A DNA stretch of 64,000 nt from Pisaster brevispinus (Eukaryota > Echinodermata > Asteroidea > Forcipulatida > Asteriidae): NCBI GenBank assembly GCA_023634235.1, contig JAMKCF010000008.1:10372176-10436175 (forward strand). The letters are read 5' to 3'. This document shows positions 26,101 to 38,100 of this stretch, in pieces (the first letter of the stretch is position 1; each line of letters opens with the position of its first letter). The notes beneath the pieces are model-generated. The model was given only the letters and a program-made list of their open reading frames with translations. It did not search any database and was not told where the DNA came from. Made by a program: the position numbers and the translations under genes.

Positions 26101-29100
26101 GGTGATTATGTGCTACTCCTTTTACCCACTGACCACAATAAGCTGCTCCTTCAGTGGAAAGGACCCTTCCTTGTCACTGAAAAAGTCACTCCAGTAGATT
26201 TTCGCATAGATCTTCATGGAAAACCAAAAGTTTTCCACGCAAACCTGCTCAAGTTGTATATCAGCCGGTCTGACCCACAATCAACCAAACACGTTGAACC
26301 AACAGACGCAAACAAAATTTGTAATATTTTTGAATGTGCATCCGTGTCAGTCATAGAATGTGAAAATGAAGATTTGCCAGATGAACAATCAAAGAACCAA
26401 AGTTTGATAATCAAATCTTACACACACCATCACTTCATGCCAAAGAATCGATCGATGATGTTGAAATAAGCTCAGACTTATCTACAGCACAACAGAAAGA
26501 AACTAGACGACTGTTAGGAAATTTTCGTGATGTGATGACGGATTTTCCCAGAGAAACAAATCTAGGTCAGCATGACATAAAACTCACTGTGAACGAACCG
26601 ATAAGAAGCAAACCTTATCCCACGCCATTTTCACAGATAGAAACAGTCAAAACGGAGATCCATGATATGTTGAAACTGAATATTATTGAGAAATCTGACT
26701 CATCCTACTCATCACCCATTGTTCTAGTGAAGAAACCTGATGGTAGCAACCGATTTTGTATTGATTTCCGGAAACTGAACAAAATAACAACGTTTGATGC
26801 CGAGCCAATACCCGACCCAGAACAGATATTCTCTAAGCTCTCAAATGATCACTACTTCACCAAAATTGATCTTAGTAAAGGATATTGGCAGATTCCCATG
26901 TCTCCAGAAGCCAAGGAAAAAACTGCCTTCATCACTCCCACTGGACTCTATCAATTTAAGGTGATGCCATTTGGCTTAATTAATGCACCAGCCACTTTTA
27001 GTCGAGTCATGCGTACATTGCTAGAAGGACTAGATCATGTAGATAACTATATCGATGACATACTAGTGCACACTAAATCATGGGAGGTTCATATGGCTGT
27101 TTTCAATGAACTGATGCTTCGAATTAGGAAGTCTGGTCTGACAGCAAGACCAAGTAAGTGTTCAGTCGGGAACCAGACTGTTGAATTTCTAGGTCACAAA
27201 ATTGGTCAGGGAAAACTTACAGATACAAACAGTACAATCACGAATGTTAAAAACCGAGAGTAGTTTTATGTACTGTATGGGTTGCAGAGACAACCTTATT
27301 AATTTGCGTGGAAAGTTCAAAGTAACCGCGGCTCAGTTCATGTAACTACTATGAGCCAAACAACTGTGAGAAAGTAGAAAACCCAAGGCTTTTGAGAAAC
27401 AAATAAGAATCGAGGGTGATTGAACTTTTGCTACAGTTTCTTTTGAGCTGTTATTTTAAGTCATAGTTTATGTGTAAATATTTGTAATCATTGAATAAAT
27501 AAGTTTAAGAAGAAAAGGACAGGATTCTGGCATTGGAACTTATTTTGTCTATTTTGACCCGGTACTGACAGGTATGATGGTTTGGGGTATAAGGAAGACA
27601 TCTGTGAAAAAAAATCTTTAGATTTCATGATTTTACTTTGAAAACATTTCAAATGAAAATTAGGTTGCTTTATATAGTAAATTCGCATACGGGCCACATT
27701 ATGCAAACTTTTAATTAGTTGGGCTGAGGTAATTAGTAGTTTAAGTAGTTTGGGGCGCCTAGGTATGATGGTTTTGGGTATAAGGAATACATCTGTGAAA
27801 AAAATTCTTCAGATTTCATGTTTTTACTTTGAAAACATTTCAAATGAAAATTAGGTTGTTTTATATAGTAAATTCGCATAAGGGCCACATTATGCAAATG
27901 TTTAATTAGTTGGGCTGAGTTAATTAGTGAATTAATTAATCGGGGGCGCCTAGGTATAATGGTTTGGGGTATAAGGAAGACATCTGTGAAAAAACCCTTT
28001 AGATTTCATGATTTTACTTTGAAAACATTTCAAATGAAAATTAGGTTGTTTTGAATAGTAAATTCGCATTGGGGCCACATTATGCAAATGTTTAATTAGT
28101 TGGGCTGAGTTAATTAGTAGAATAATTAGTTGGGGCGCCTAGGTATGATGGTTTTGGGTATAAGGAAGACAATTTAAAAAGAATTCTTCAGATTTCATGA
28201 TTTTTAAAAAAAAACCATTTCAAATGAAAATTAGGTTGTTTTATATAGTAAATTCACACACGGGCCACATTATGCAAATGTTCAATTAGTTGGGCTGAGC
28301 TAATTAATGAACTGAGTAATTGGGGGCACTTAGGTATGATGGTTTGATGTATAAGGAAGACATCTGTGAATTTTTTTTTTAGATTTTATAATTTTACTTT
28401 GAAAACATTTCAAATGAAAATTAGGTTGATCTTATAGTAAATTCGCATCGGGCCACAATTAGTAGATGAATTATTTTGGGGGCGCCAAGGTTAAATGGTT
28501 TGGGGTATAAGAAAGACATCTGTACAAAAAAATCTAAAGATTTTAATGATTTTACTTTGAAAACATTTCAAATGAAAATGAGTTAGTTTTGACTAGTAAA
28601 TTCGTATCAGGCCACATTATGCAAATATTTAATTAGTTGGGCTGAGTTAATTAGTAGATGAATTCATTGGGTGCGCCTAAGTATGATGGTTTTAGGTATA
28701 AGGAAGACACCTGTGAAAAAAAATCTGAAGATTTAATGATTTTACTTTAAAAACATTTCAAATGAAAATTAGGTTGTTTTGAATAGTAAATTCGCATACG
28801 GGCCACATTATGCAAATGTTTAATTAGTTGGGTTGAGTTAATTATTAGATTAATTATTTGGGGTGCCTAGGTATAATGGTTTGGGGTATAAGGAAACATC
28901 TGTGAAAAAAAATCTAAAGATTTCATGTTTTTACTTTGAAAACATTTCAAATGAAAATTAGGTAGTTGTCTGTTTAATCTTGAACTCGTATAGTTAATTC
29001 GCAAACGGGCCATAAATACGCAATCATTGAATTAGTTGGGCTGAGCTAATTAGTGGATGGGTTAATTGGGGGCGCCTAGGTATGATGGTTTTGGATATAA

Positions 29101-32100
29101 GAATGACGTTTGTGAAGAAATAAAATAAGATTTGACGTTTTTATTATGAAAACATCACAGTTGAAAACCGGGTATAACAAGAGAACTTTTGATTTTGTTC
29201 GCACTGTCTTTGACGGTCGTTGACAAAGGTTTTTGGAATTTGGTGCTAGCACCAAATTTCTTGCCATCACCAAATCTGGTGCTGGCACTAAATTTAGTGC
29301 TGAGTTCGTAGAAATAGTTTTCAGTTATTGTGAGGGAACACCTCTTGTTTTTGTTCTGGGTTTTTTTCTCCTCCATCTTCTTCATCCAAGGAACTTCTCT
29401 TTTACTCTTTTAAATGAAATGAATATTGAAACTTGTCTTACACTTGAACCTCAAGATCCAGATGACAAAAACTTGATGATGTCATCAGGTGTTGAATTAC
29501 AATGTTTATAAAGTCAAACTAGAGCTCGATCTCGAGTGTTTAGGTGTTCGCATAAGCATGAGCATAAAATATATTAATGTTTATTAAAAACTGCACCATT
29601 AAAGTGACATCACGTGACATTTGATGATGTGATTAGAACAGGACCTTACATTTTGGGATGTTTGTTACACACCCAGCTTACATACAAGCAAAGTTTCAGC
29701 TTGACTGGGCGTTTTTTTCTAGTCATTTTATTTTATTAATATCACGTTTCGTGGCCCACAGGCCAAATTGGATATGATTTACAAACAGTAATTTACAATA
29801 AATAGTAAAAACGGCAAGAAAATTACAAGAATGATTAAAAAACTTTAAAAAAAACACACCTGAAAACAGGAATGGATGAGGAATACAATCAATAAAATTA
29901 CCAATAAATAATGACTGTAAAAAACACAGTGCATCCCATTTAAGGTTGCTTTGAAGCATAATGAACCTTAGCCTTGTCAATGTAGGAAATGGATTCATTA
30001 CCAATTTTAAGATTAGTTTGAGGGGGAGGGGCTTTGCTGAAACTGACTTGAAGGGCCTGACACTTGCTGGGATTAAGCCTACGTTAGTTTTCATCAGACC
30101 ATTTGTTAAAGCTATCTAGGTCATTCTGAAGATAGCAAGGCTCAGAAATATTACGATTCTCAGCAAATGTCAGGTCATCAACGTACTTCCAGTACTGTGA
30201 TTTGAAATCCTGGGCAGCATCGTTTATAACATTTTGGAACCTAATTGGACTCAATTTTGTACCTTGAGGCACACCACCCTTTAAAAACACATAGTCAGAA
30301 AGAGTATTGTTTTACTTAACACATTGTTGTCTAAGATGGAGAAAATTACAAATCCAGGGAACAATAGATCGATTAACCCCAAGGCCAATGACCTTTTCAA
30401 TAAGAAGGGTATAGTCGGTAAGGTCAAAAGCCTTGGAGAAATCGGTAAGAACCACCATTCCCAGGTTACCACTTTCCTCAGCTCCCTGAAACAGATAATG
30501 AATTAAATGGATTAGGTTGTGTGAGGTGGTAACACCTTTGACATTGCCAAACTGTCTGTGGTCAATCTTATCCTGTATATCATCAAGTAACTATCCTGCG
30601 ACAAAATCTTCAGCAATTTTAGCAAAACTAGCTGTAAGTGAGATGGGAAGCAATTTATCTAAGTTAGGAGGATACTGCTTGGGGATTGGTACAACTATGG
30701 CCTGCTTCCACTGGGTGCACCCGAGTGGGTACTTTACCATCCCTGAACAGTTGATAAGTAAGAGGGAGGCTTAGTTCATATGCAAACTCCTTGACTAGTC
30801 CAGGTGGTATCATGTCAGGACCAGTGGCTTTAATTGATTTAACATTTTTGAGTTTGGCAAAAACTTCCCAAGGATATAACTGGGGGGCTGGTTTTCCAGC
30901 TGGCAAGTAAGTAGTAAGCTTATATATAAATCTGTCAATATAAATCTTTGAAAGTGCACCTTTAATGTGACATTACATGACACTTAATGACGTCTTCGTA
31001 TTTCAAATTGTAAAGGTATTACATCACCGCTTTGAATAAATGCACGTTTCAACTGAATTGCGAATTTTTCTGTATAAATATAATTGTAAAACTGCACCTT
31101 TAAGGCGACGTCAATGGACATTGGATGACACCATTAGAACAGTATCTTAAGTTTCGGATGTTAGCCATCCCAGCTTGAAATATGCAATGGTTTAGCTTGT
31201 TCACATTTATTCCTGTAAATATAAAAGTTTGAGAAGTGTGCCTTTAGGGTGATGTCATTCGACACTTAATGATGCCATTGTGATGGGACTTCAAATTGTA
31301 GATGTAAAACATCCCGGCTTGAATACATGCAAGGTTTCAGCTCAATTGCACACTTGTTTTGATTGTAAAATCCTTTTAAAACTGCACCTTTAAGGTGGCG
31401 TCACATGACACTTGATGACATCATTAAAACAGTACCTAAATTTTGTTCAATTATATATCCCAGCTTGAATACAAGCAATAATACAACATACAATAAAGTT
31501 TCAGCTTGATCACGCATTTATTCCTGTTTGTTTCAGTGTATAAATTTATATTTTGTGTGTGTATATATATTATATTTTGAGTGTGTGTTATTATTTTGTG
31601 TATTGCATGTATGCAAAGAAATTTTCCTCTATGGTAGGACAAATAAACTGAATTGAATTGAATTGATTTGAATTAATATAGAAATCTTTTAAAAATGCAC
31701 CTTTAAGGTGACGTCACGTGATGCGTGATGACGTTCTTGTAGTATAAACGAGGTCTTATCAAGGTTTTAACATGGTACAAGTTAAAAATTTGATCCGATT
31801 TACAGAAAAAATTATTTTCTAAGAAAGAACAACAAAGGCGAACTTAGACCTTCCGATATGGCCAGCAGTAAAGGCAGTGGCGTCACCAGAGGGGGGGCAG
31901 GGGGGGCCTGCGCCCCCCCGCTCAGAACCCTTGCCCCCCCTCTTGCCCCCCCATATGAAATCACAGAAAAGTATATTCTTATTATATATACATCAGTTAA
32001 CATATTTAATGATAATCTTGCACTTCTTTGGCACCCCCAAATTTAATCTTTGCCCCCACTTGCCCCCCCAAATGAAAATGTCTAGTTACGCCACTGAGTA

Positions 32101-35100
32101 AAGGTCATATGATTTTGTTGTTAACTCTTCAAATATTGCGCCAGTCTTGATCTATCAGATGCCTACTTTATGAACACCATAGCTATAAAATTCAAAGAGA
32201 CACAACAAAAAGCAAATGGTCATTTAATTTTTTTTAAATAGCTTGTATTTCGATACCTGATGAAGTCGTGACAGCACAACTTACTCGGCATCTGCTAGTT
32301 ACATTCTATCTACATATGAAGTTTCAAGTCGATATAAGCTTCAAAACTATGCATTTGCTTGCAGACACTGTTATTATTATTATTATTATTTTATTCCGCA
32401 TTAAAACCAAGCATACAGAAGAAATACATACATTGATACTGATTAAAAGCCAAGGATAGCCCAAAAAGCTGATTAAAAAACGGCTTATTTCCATCGGGGT
32501 CCTTAAAAAACACAAGACAAACAAATATATACAACACTAAAAAATTGCACAGGAAATAGTGAACAATGGCAGTCAAAAATGTACAAAACTGTTACAAATT
32601 AGAACTAGAAATTAAGTGTTCGTAAAAACGAACACAGAGGGGTTTCGGTTAGGGGAACAAAAAGAGAAAAATATTTCATATTTCATATAGCCAATTCACA
32701 TGCAATACGTTATGTTTGGTCGTTTAACCCATTGAACTTGCGTGATGTATGAACTGTAAGAAAAGGTGGAAGTGGGGTATTTTCATTTTAATAAACGTGT
32801 GAAATGTGTGATAAGCTACAAGAAAGCAAAAAGATTATGAGTTTATCATTTATGACATGTGGGCTAAGAGATATATGAACTTGTTTGAATCAAAAGGAAA
32901 GGTCGAAGTGTGGTCACCTTTTCAAAATACAATGTTATTTGTGTTTTAAGTTTTAAGAAAGCTTTAAAAAACTGTATAACACGCGGTTCAGAATATACAT
33001 TATTTTTATTAATAAACTTTGAATTGATATAACTTGACAGCTGATGGCAGTAATGTACGTGACGATGACGAAAACACGTTTTTCATACCGCTTTTTCTAG
33101 GCTTCATTATTGAATGAGACTTGTCCGTATACAAAAGCCTTAGAAAAAAACCTGAAAATACAAAAAAAGCACCCTTTGGTATAAACTTTGCACACGTTTA
33201 TAGAGGGCGATGTAACATAATGCTGTCATAATAATTAGTAATTGAATGATTGGGTGTTGCAGATATTCCATACATTAACATCAGAGAAGACCTATAGTTA
33301 TGAATGTTGCAAAATTAGCGCACTGCGCTGTGGGGTCAGCTATAAAACCATTGTGGCGAGAGTTACGTGGGTATCTTGCAGCCCGGGAGTGATGTTGCAA
33401 TGTTAGACAGATAATTATGTGAACACTTTTAATAATGGAGACATAATTTTAGGTCTTGTGCACCAGGAATGGTGTTTTTAATAAAAAGAATGATTTTAAG
33501 ACGAGTTTTGAAAGTTGAACAGTATAATTTTTAAAACAAAACATTGATGTAGAAAATGGTATTAAAGAGTTACATTGATAATTAGACGTCTTTGTTTCTA
33601 GATTACATAACAAACTAAGATTTTATAAGTGGAGATCATTTACAAGCCATGATTGTATTCATTATTAAAAACAAGCAACTGTAAGTTGTCTCCTCTTAAC
33701 AGTTGTGAAATGATAAAACAGTATGCTCATACAAGATTGCCTGCTACATTTAGTTTTTTTGCTATGGGGACTATTTCAGCATTCTGTAAAGCACTATTAT
33801 AATATGTTATGCTATAGTGATGACACCATGTGTTGTCCACATTTGAGGTGTAGTAGGCTATAACATGTAAATGTATTTAAATCTTTTGGATCTTGATCTC
33901 GATACTGATGTTTTTCGAGTATTACATGTGTCAACATAAATTAAAAACACTAATGAACATGTTAGGTACGTAGTTGACAACATGATCACCTGTTGAAACT
34001 GAGAACTTAACAAAAGGAATCCAGATGTTTTGAAAGTGTTAGGAGGTCCTCAGTTTGCTTTCTTGTATTTAAGACATCACCACAAAACATTTTTAAATGG
34101 AAAAAATTGAAATGGTTTCAAAAAATTCCCTTCATAAAAAGAGAGACCTTGTTTTACCAGTTGAAGTGATCACCATAATAGATACATGTGTATACTGCAT
34201 TTGTCAACAGTATATAACAACAGTTACCAAAATAAAATCAAAAACTGTAAATTAACAGCCAATTGTGAGTTTCTACAGTGCAATTAAAAGTGTACAGTGC
34301 AATTTATAATGTAAGTTTTTCAAAACCTAAATCAGTCAACTGTTTATTAATTATGTGATGTCACAGTTATCATGTCTTTATGTTCATAAAAACTCAGCTG
34401 TGATTTAAAAACTGTTTATTATTAATACTCATGCATCATACCCTTTAAAGCGTTTCAAAACAGTCTACTTGCAAACTGAAGTTGTCCACTTACAAGGGAC
34501 AATTATTTGAAAGTTAGTCAAATTCTCATATGAATACTACGGAAGTGTATTAAAGGACATACCGAAAAAAAAAATCGGGCTCCACTATTCCGCCCGAGTG
34601 GATTATTATTCCGTCCGGGGGGATTACCATTCCTCCCGGGTGGATTACCAATCCGCCCGGGCAGATTACTATTCCGCCCGGGCGGATTACCATTCCGCCC
34701 GGGCGGATTACCATGCCGCCCGGGTGGATTACGGATTGCAGAGCATGTACGTGCGTCGGATTAGTATTCCGCCCGGTTGGAATAGTAATCCACCTGGGCG
34801 GAATAGTAATCCGCCCGGGTGGAATAGTGGAGCCCGATTTTTTTTTCGGGCGGAATTGTAATCCGCCCGGGCGGAATAGTAATCCGCGCGGGCGGAATAC
34901 CATTCCAGGGAGATTACGAGGCCGCCTGGCGTAATACGGGGCCAGCTGCGGAGCATGTACGTGGCCAGCTGCGGAGCATGTACATGCGGCAGATTACTAT
35001 GGCGGAATGGTAATCCGCGCGGGCGGAAATACCATTCTGCCCGGGCGGATTACTATTCCGCCCGGGCGGATTACCATTCCGCCCGGATTACGAGGCCGCC

Positions 35101-38100
35101 TGGCGTAATACGGGGCCAGCTGCGGAGCATGTATGTGCGGCGGATTACCATTCAGCCTGGGCGGATTACCATTCCGTACGAGGCCGCCTGGCGTAATACG
35201 GGGCCAGCTGCGGAGCATGTATGTGCGGCGGATTACCATTCAGCCTGGGCAGATTACCATTCCGTACGAGGCCGCCTGGCGTAATACGGGGCCAGCTGCG
35301 GAGCATGTATGTGCGGCGGATTACCATTCAGCCCGGGCGGATTACCATTCCGACCGGGCAGATTACCATTCCGCCCAGGCGGATTACGAGGCCGCCTGGC
35401 GTAATACGGGGCCAGCTGCGGAGCATGTACGTGCGGCGGATTAGTATTCCAAATTGGGCTCCACTATTCCGCCCGGGCGGAATAGTAATCCGCCCGGGCG
35501 GAATAGTGGAGCCCAATTTTTTTTTTCGGGCGGAATACCATTCTGCCCGGGTGGATTACGAGGCCGCCTGGTGTAATAAGGGGCCAGCTGCGGAGCATGT
35601 ACGTGCGGCGGATTACTTTACCATCCGGGCGGAATAGTAATCCGCCCGGGCGGAATAATAATCCGCCCGGGCGGAATAGTGGAGCCCGATTTTTTTTTGG
35701 GGGGCGGAATAGTAATCCGCCTGGGCGGAGTAGTCATCCGCCCGGGCGGATTACGAGGCCGCCTCGTGTAATATGGGGCCAGCTGCGGAGCATGTACGTG
35801 CGGCGGATTACTTTACCGTCCGGGCTGAATAGTAATCCGCCCGGGCGGAATAATAATCCGCCCGGGCGGAATAGTGGAGCCCGATTTTTTTTTTTCCGGG
35901 CGGAATGGTATTCCGCCTGGGCGGAATGGTATTCCGCCTGGGCAGAATGGTATTCCGCCTGGGCGGAATGGTATTCCGCCTGGGCGGAATGGTATTCCGC
36001 CTGGGCGGAATGGTATTCCGCCCGGGCGGATTACGAGGCCGCCTGGTGTAATATGGGGCCAGCTGCGGAGCATGTACGTGTGGTGGATTACTTTACCGCC
36101 CGGGCAGAATAGTAATCCGCCCGGGCGGAATAGTGGAGCCCGATTTTTTTTTCTTGTATGTCCTAAATGCACTTCCGTAGAATACGCATTATATGTATGA
36201 CTGAAATAATAATCAAATGGCATATACCACTTGTGCTTTATCCCTTGGGCTGTAAAATGTTTTTGAAATATACATGGCGGTTATAAAAGCATTCCTTGTT
36301 CTACCTTGACCATGTATTTTACTCATGATCAGTTTTGTTTTTTGAATACAGACATACTGACACAGACTACCTTAATGTGACATTGCCAAGATGTGCAAAT
36401 AGACATTTGTGAAGCTATGAAATAAGAATTATTGAAAAAAAGGGGGTGTTGAATTTGGGGCTAAAAAAATGACAATTTTGGTTGTGCGTCGATGCTCGTG
36501 GAGTGCATTCTTCAAATTTGCACAATTTTCCAGATTGAGCTCAACAAATTGTTAAGATCAAAAGATTGGGCAAATTGTGCGCAGTTTAAAGATAGTGCAA
36601 GTCCATAAATGCCAGAAATTCGCACGATCCAATTTTTAGCCAAATACTCTTTTTGATTCATGATTACATCGTCCTGTGTGGAAAAATAATAATATACTAT
36701 TTTGCTAAGCTACGGTTGTCAGATGACTAATGACATTCTGAAAGCTTACATAGATTGGGGAGTTTTTAATTCGCACTAGGGATACAACAATGTCCGTTAC
36801 TGTGCATGTAGGGTACCACTCGATCCTATAGCGGGCCACTGCACAGTCAGTCCCGTTTGTTGTAAATGAATGGACTTGTGTAAGTCTGCGACCGTAAGGA
36901 CTTTGTGTACATTGAACAAATTACGCAAAAGCGTCGGTCGTGTATGGGATTAGGACTTGATCAAGTTTAGAACTAGCGCGGCAATCTCCGGTAGCATGCA
37001 AGCGAGAGAAAGCGAGCAATGGTAGCAAATTTGCCAATTTAATCGTACATTAATGTCGAAATACGTTGTACTTTGATTGGTTTTAATGGCCTGGAATACC
37101 TCTTAGTAAAAGATTTTGTGTTTTAGAATTGATTTGTGTCTTATAGGTAACTAAAATTGAACCTATTATGAAAAGTTGTGTTTAATTATTTACGCATTTT
37201 TTAGAGCCGTTGGTTTTGTACACAGATACAAAACGCGCAATAAATGATGTCATGGTGACGTCGTTCGATGTTTTAACCCACCAAACACTTCTACAGTATC
37301 CAAGAAGTATATAATCGAAAAAACTTTGACGATCGGACGTATACTTTTTGAGTTATGGTGGTCTCAAGATTGGCTAATTAAATATTCATGTCATTATAAC
37401 TAAGTCAATTAATTAATTATCCTCAGGTATTTAAGTTTTATGTTCAACTTCATGACCTTAGCTTTGATATGGTACATAACTTATACTTATAGGACATTGT
37501 TAAGTTAAAGATTATCTCATAACAAAATCCGTGTACAAAACTTATGGGAATAGGGCCGGAAAGAATCAGAAGAAAAAAATTAATAAATCTGGACGAAATC
37601 AATAGGCGTTTCGGCTACCAGGCCGAAACCCCTAATGAGATGAGAGATGCTGTTTTACTGCCCTTTTGAATTGATAGGAATTGTTAGAACACTTGATAAT
37701 ATTAGGAAGTATGTTCCATTGATGAATTCCAGTATAAAAAAATGTCTTGCACTCTGTCCCTTTAATTCTAGGAACAATAAAATTGGTTGAACTACCCCTT
37801 GTTGAGTAATTGTGCACATCTGAGACCTTCATGAGTTTATGATAAAGGTAGTCTGGGTGCCATGTCATGAAAAATGTTAAAAACATGGTTCAGTTTGAAT
37901 TGTGTAACCCGGTCATTAATGCTTAACATTCCCAGTTTGTTCAATTCTGTTTGACCAATATGCGATCTAGAATCCATACTTAAAATAAACTGGACTTATT
38001 CTCAGACGACACCCCAAAATAATATAATAACAAAAACATTACTTGACTTTTATATCTGGTCAATTACCAGTTTGGTAAACATGTACGAGAATACAATAAA

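Larger units (their letters stand above)
23991..27570 (+). mobile_element. Gmr1-like LTR retrotransposon (gag-PR-INT-RT), 5'-truncated
   Basis: Retroelement sitting inside a satellite monomer. The domain order on plus is gag zinc knuckle, protease, integrase, then reverse transcriptase. Ordinary Ty3/gypsy elements have RT before integrase; the inverted order defines the Gmr1-like group reported from deuterostomes (family knowledge). The 5' LTR and most of gag are absent and RNase H is missing after RT. A candidate 3' LTR at 27245-27570 begins TGTTAA and ends TGACA. Reading-frame breaks lie near 24318 and 26440. The junctions split the satellite site CCTA/GGTATG almost without loss. Confidence 0.85.
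23413..29295. repeat. 190-bp satellite array, right arm of giant inverted repeat
   Basis: Inverse complement of the left arm, with about eleven monomers (marker AAGACATCTGTG and variants near 23612, 23825, 27595, 27788, 27985, 28360, 28515, 28710 and 28895). It is interrupted by a retroelement at 23991-27570. Its outermost unit (28970-29290) mirrors 18618-18960 over about 320 bp, including AATTTGGTGCTAGCACCAAA (29237-29256) and a shared CTTGCCATCACCAAAT block. Beyond 29295 the similarity stops. Together the arms make a 10.7-kb inverted-repeat structure. Confidence 0.9.
29581..31745. repeat. ~145-bp tandem repeat array, split by a LINE
   Basis: Units marked by GCACCTTTAAGGTGACGTCA-like starts at about 29593, 30956, 31094, 31237, 31384 and 31697, each followed by ATGACACTTGATGAC, CATCCCAGCTTGAATACA and AAGTTTCAGCTTGAT. 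Several units carry the palindrome TGACGTCA or near variants. The array is interrupted by LINE sequence (29726-30906) and by an AT/TG-rich insert ending in (TTGAA)n (about 31530-31672). Confidence 0.8.

Noticed and set aside
34550..36223. Long overlapping open frames on both strands of the GC-rich block
   Set aside because: They arise from the short periodic repeat. Products are repetitive (e.g. RGRNSNPPG-like) and every frame is open, so they are not genes.
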